From contig NZ_JAABNP010000009.1 in NCBI RefSeq assembly GCF_009928485.1, forward strand, positions 1-64,000: a stretch of 64,000 bases of DNA. The letters run 5' to 3'. Positions 62,229-64,000 of the stretch are shown piece by piece (positions within the stretch are counted from its first letter, which is position 1; every line of letters starts with the position of its first letter). A program made the position numbers and the translations under genes. The notes below the pieces were generated by a model. It was not told the origin of the DNA and ran no database searches. It saw only the letters and a program-made list of their open reading frames with translations. The stretch is from Clostridium sp. C2-6-12. Lineage in GTDB: Bacteria > Bacillota > Clostridia > Clostridiales > Clostridiaceae.

Positions 62229-63227
62229 ATGGAACAATTTATAAAAGGAGAGTTTGATGCTCAAGACAAATTAAATAAAAACTTTAAGGAGATTGAGACG
62301 TCCTTGTCCGAAAAAGTAAAACAAGTAGACTTAAATACTACAAATGCTAATTTAGCACAATTAAGTAATCCTAATTTACTTATTAATGGTGACTTCCAAG
62401 TGTGGCAAAGAGGTACAAGTTTTGTAGTTAGTAATGGACAAGGCACATATACTGCTGATAGATACCTGTTAGTTAACGAGTATAACGTTACATGTAATTG
62501 TACAATAACAAAGGAATGTTCTGGTGGAATTAGAATATGTTTTGATAAAGATGTTTCTAATTCATCAAATCTTAGATATAACTGGGATATGACCGAATTA
62601 AGAAAACTCGTAGGTAAAACATTGACATTTTCAACTGAATATAAAAATGAATATGGTGGCATATTTGAAACTCCTATTATTATATTTGCTAGTGGTGGTA
62701 ATGTAAACATTGCAACAATAAAAACAAGTTCTACTGCATTGTCTAATGGTTATACAAAACGTGTTCATACATTTACAATAACTAGTATCGATGATTCTGT
62801 AACTGCTTGTCATTTTCAATTATATAGAGCAGCAAATGCATCTTTATTTGGTTATCATATTATAAAATATGTGAAATTAGAAGCTGGTTCTATATCTACT
62901 CCTTTTGTTTCTAAAAGTTATACAGAAGAATATTTAGATTGTTTAAGATATTATAATTCAATGCCATATACAGCACAAGGAAGTAAATGTGTCAATTGGG
63001 CAGGTGAGGTTGTTAGTGGAAATACGTACTTAGCAAATATGAAATTTCCAGTTGAAATGCGTATTACACCAACAATGACTAGCAATGTTTACTGGAGTGA
63101 CAAATTTTCAACAACTGCAGGATTAGTAGAAGCTACACCATTTGGTTTTGTTGAATCGCGTATTGCAACGGCAACAGGAATTGGAAGATTTATAACTGGT
63201 TGGATAGCTGACGCAGAAATACATTAG
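62229..63227 (+). CDS. Tail fibre / receptor-binding protein
   Basis: A 332-residue protein with a short coiled-coil start (KGEFDAQDKLNKNFKEIETSLSEKVKQVD), a beta-sandwich carbohydrate-binding-like domain beginning NLLINGDFQVWQRGTS, and a C-terminal head (from about 235). It is the likely receptor-binding tip and so sets the target range. Codons of the second half are richer in ACA and GTT and differ a little from the tail core, as is common for fast-changing fibre genes. Confidence 0.82.
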   Translation: MEQFIKGEFDAQDKLNKNFKEIETSLSEKVKQVDLNTTNANLAQLSNPNLLINGDFQVWQRGTSFVVSNGQGTYTADRYLLVNEYNVTCNCTITKECSGGIRICFDKDVSNSSNLRYNWDMTELRKLVGKTLTFSTEYKNEYGGIFETPIIIFASGGNVNIATIKTSSTALSNGYTKRVHTFTITSIDDSVTACHFQLYRAANASLFGYHIIKYVKLEAGSISTPFVSKSYTEEYLDCLRYYNSMPYTAQGSKCVNWAGEVVSGNTYLANMKFPVEMRITPTMTSNVYWSDKFSTTAGLVEATPFGFVESRIATATGIGRFITGWIADAEIH

Positions 63228-63239
63228 GAGGTATGAAAG

Positions 63240-63575
63240 ATGAACGAAAATACAATTAAAGTTTATGTACAAGTAAATAGTAATAATATTATTACAAGTA
63301 TAAATAGTAGTATATTTATTTCAGATTTAACTGATTGGATATTAATAGATGAAGGATATGGTGATAAATATTCACATGCTCAAGGAAATTATTTAGACAA
63401 GTATTTAATAGATCTGCAAGGAAAATATAATTACAAGCTTGTTGATAATAAGCCAGTAGAGATGACAGATGAAGAAAAACGAAAGTTATTTCCGGTACCA
63501 GTTCGCCAATTAACTCTGGAGGAAAGAGTTGCAATGATTGAAAACTTACAATTACAAAAAGAGGGGGTAATTTAA
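63240..63575 (+). CDS. Small tail-associated protein (fibre accessory, DUF2977-like)
   Basis: A 111-residue protein that follows the fibre gene. It starts MNENTIKVYVQVNSNNIITSINSS and ends in a helical, charged tail (TDEEKRKLFPVPVRQLTLEERVAMIENLQ). Such proteins are common after fibres in Clostridium phages and may act in fibre assembly. ATG follows TAGGAGGT. Confidence 0.7.
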   Translation: MNENTIKVYVQVNSNNIITSINSSIFISDLTDWILIDEGYGDKYSHAQGNYLDKYLIDLQGKYNYKLVDNKPVEMTDEEKRKLFPVPVRQLTLEERVAMIENLQLQKEGVI

Positions 63576-63725
63576 ATGGTTAATCCAATCTTAGTAGAAA
63601 TACTAATTAATAAAATTAATAGTGGTGAAATTAATCCTAATACAAATGAAGCCTTTAAGGTAGGCGATATTAAGAGTGCAGAATATAAAACTGCTGTAGA
63701 AACTAAATTAAATGCTACACAATAG
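63576..63725 (+). CDS. Small phage protein (XkdX position)
   Basis: A 49-residue protein starting MVNPILVEILINKINSGEIN and ending KTAVETKLNATQ. Its place just before the lysis genes is that of XkdX, although the sequence is not the usual XkdX pattern. RBS GAGGGGG lies inside the preceding gene, and the start overlaps its stop. Function unknown. Confidence 0.65.
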   Translation: MVNPILVEILINKINSGEINPNTNEAFKVGDIKSAEYKTAVETKLNATQ

Positions 63726-63824
63726 GAAGAAACAGCGAACTAACATAAGATGAACAAAAAATCTATACAAACATTCAAAAAAAGTATTTATTTCATTACG
63801 TAAATCCAAGAAAGGAAGTGTAAT

Positions 63825-64000
63825 ATGAATGAAGAACTAATAAAAGACAAGCTAGAAACCCACGAAATTCGCTTAAATAATCATAGCTGCAGATTAGATA
63901 AATTAGAACAAGACAGTGCCAGTTTTAAAATTGAATTAAAAAATCTATGTGATAATTTAAAAGCTTTAACCAGCGTGTTAAAAGGACTAATAGGACTTGG
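63825..64000 (+). CDS. XhlA-like holin-accessory protein, partial (runs off the window)
   Basis: The first 58 codons are visible: an amphipathic coiled-coil region (NEELIKDKLETHEIRLNNHS, then RLDKLEQDSASFKIELKNL) followed by the start of a hydrophobic stretch (SVLKGLIGL). This fits the XhlA/BhlA family of PBSX, which together with XhlB and an amidase lyses the cell to release particles. ATG follows AAAGGAAGTG. The holin and amidase genes should lie beyond the window. Confidence 0.82.
   Translation, partial: MNEELIKDKLETHEIRLNNHSCRLDKLEQDSASFKIELKNLCDNLKALTSVLKGLIGL

Noticed and set aside
46720..64000. A complete inducible prophage
   Set aside because: No integrase, replication, terminase, portal or capsid genes are found; the part beyond the window is unknown.

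Overview
The window looks like chromosome of a low-GC, spore-forming anaerobe of the genus Clostridium (sensu stricto). The evidence is very AT-rich DNA, strong Shine-Dalgarno sites, a T-box leader, an alpha/beta small acid-soluble spore protein, SpoIIR, SipL, CotS-type spore-coat kinases, Veg and a cyanophycin operon. The closest match by gene content and order is, by inference only, the C. beijerinckii group. No species call is possible from the sequence alone.

Layout. Positions 1-1280 are the end of an rRNA operon: the 3' part of 23S rRNA, then tRNA-Asn and a terminator, with no 5S gene in the spacer. Positions 1.5-26.4 kb hold housekeeping and envelope genes: a tandem pair of polysaccharide deacetylases, tldD/pmbA, a membrane protein, an LTA synthase-like phosphotransferase, a YedF-like/FAD oxidoreductase pair, a GDSL hydrolase, a RusA-like protein, tsaD, an alpha/beta-hydrolase-like protein, HtrA, a lone PTS IIA with a solute-binding protein, a GT4/CotS spore-coat cluster, T-box-controlled lysS, a SASP gene and divergent mntH/mntR. 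Positions 27.1-28.7 kb are a decaying patch with two adjacent genes, each broken by one single-base frameshift. Positions 29.5-43.6 kb hold ribonuclease J, NhaA behind a riboswitch-like leader, a DUF1836 gene, veg with tandem promoters, a predicted small RNA on the minus strand, sipL, cphB-cphA, ispE, spoIIR, a PP-loop tRNA-thiolation-like gene and a DUF1934 gene. Positions 43.7-46.4 kb hold small membrane and regulatory genes and an adhesin-like lipoprotein.

From 46.7 kb to the right edge lies a PBSX-like phage-tail locus. It has an ImmA/ImmR pair, a divergent Cro-like gene with repeated TTATCAGT operators, a sigma-like late activator, a GH11 xylanase, and then tail terminator, sheath, tube, a frameshifted tail chaperone, tape measure, hub, baseplate, fibre and an XhlA-like lysis gene. 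No terminase, portal, capsid or integrase gene is visible, so it reads as an R-type tailocin (contractile bacteriocin) rather than a full prophage.

The most striking points are these. (1) A group I intron of 1,545 nt interrupts the tape-measure gene. Its splice sites can be placed to the base, it has a clear P1 and P7, and it carries a zinc-ribbon-repeat endonuclease ORF. (2) A textbook A_AAA_AAC -1 frameshift site lies in the tail-chaperone gene. (3) A secreted GH11 xylanase sits between the regulatory and structural parts of the tailocin. (4) A 118-bp element with perfect 14-bp inverted ends sits inside the tail operon, and its core is repeated elsewhere in the window. (5) A complete promoter-to-terminator unit predicts a small RNA of about 90 nt upstream of sipL. 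Three single-base frameshifts, two of them in A-runs, may be real decay or sequence errors.
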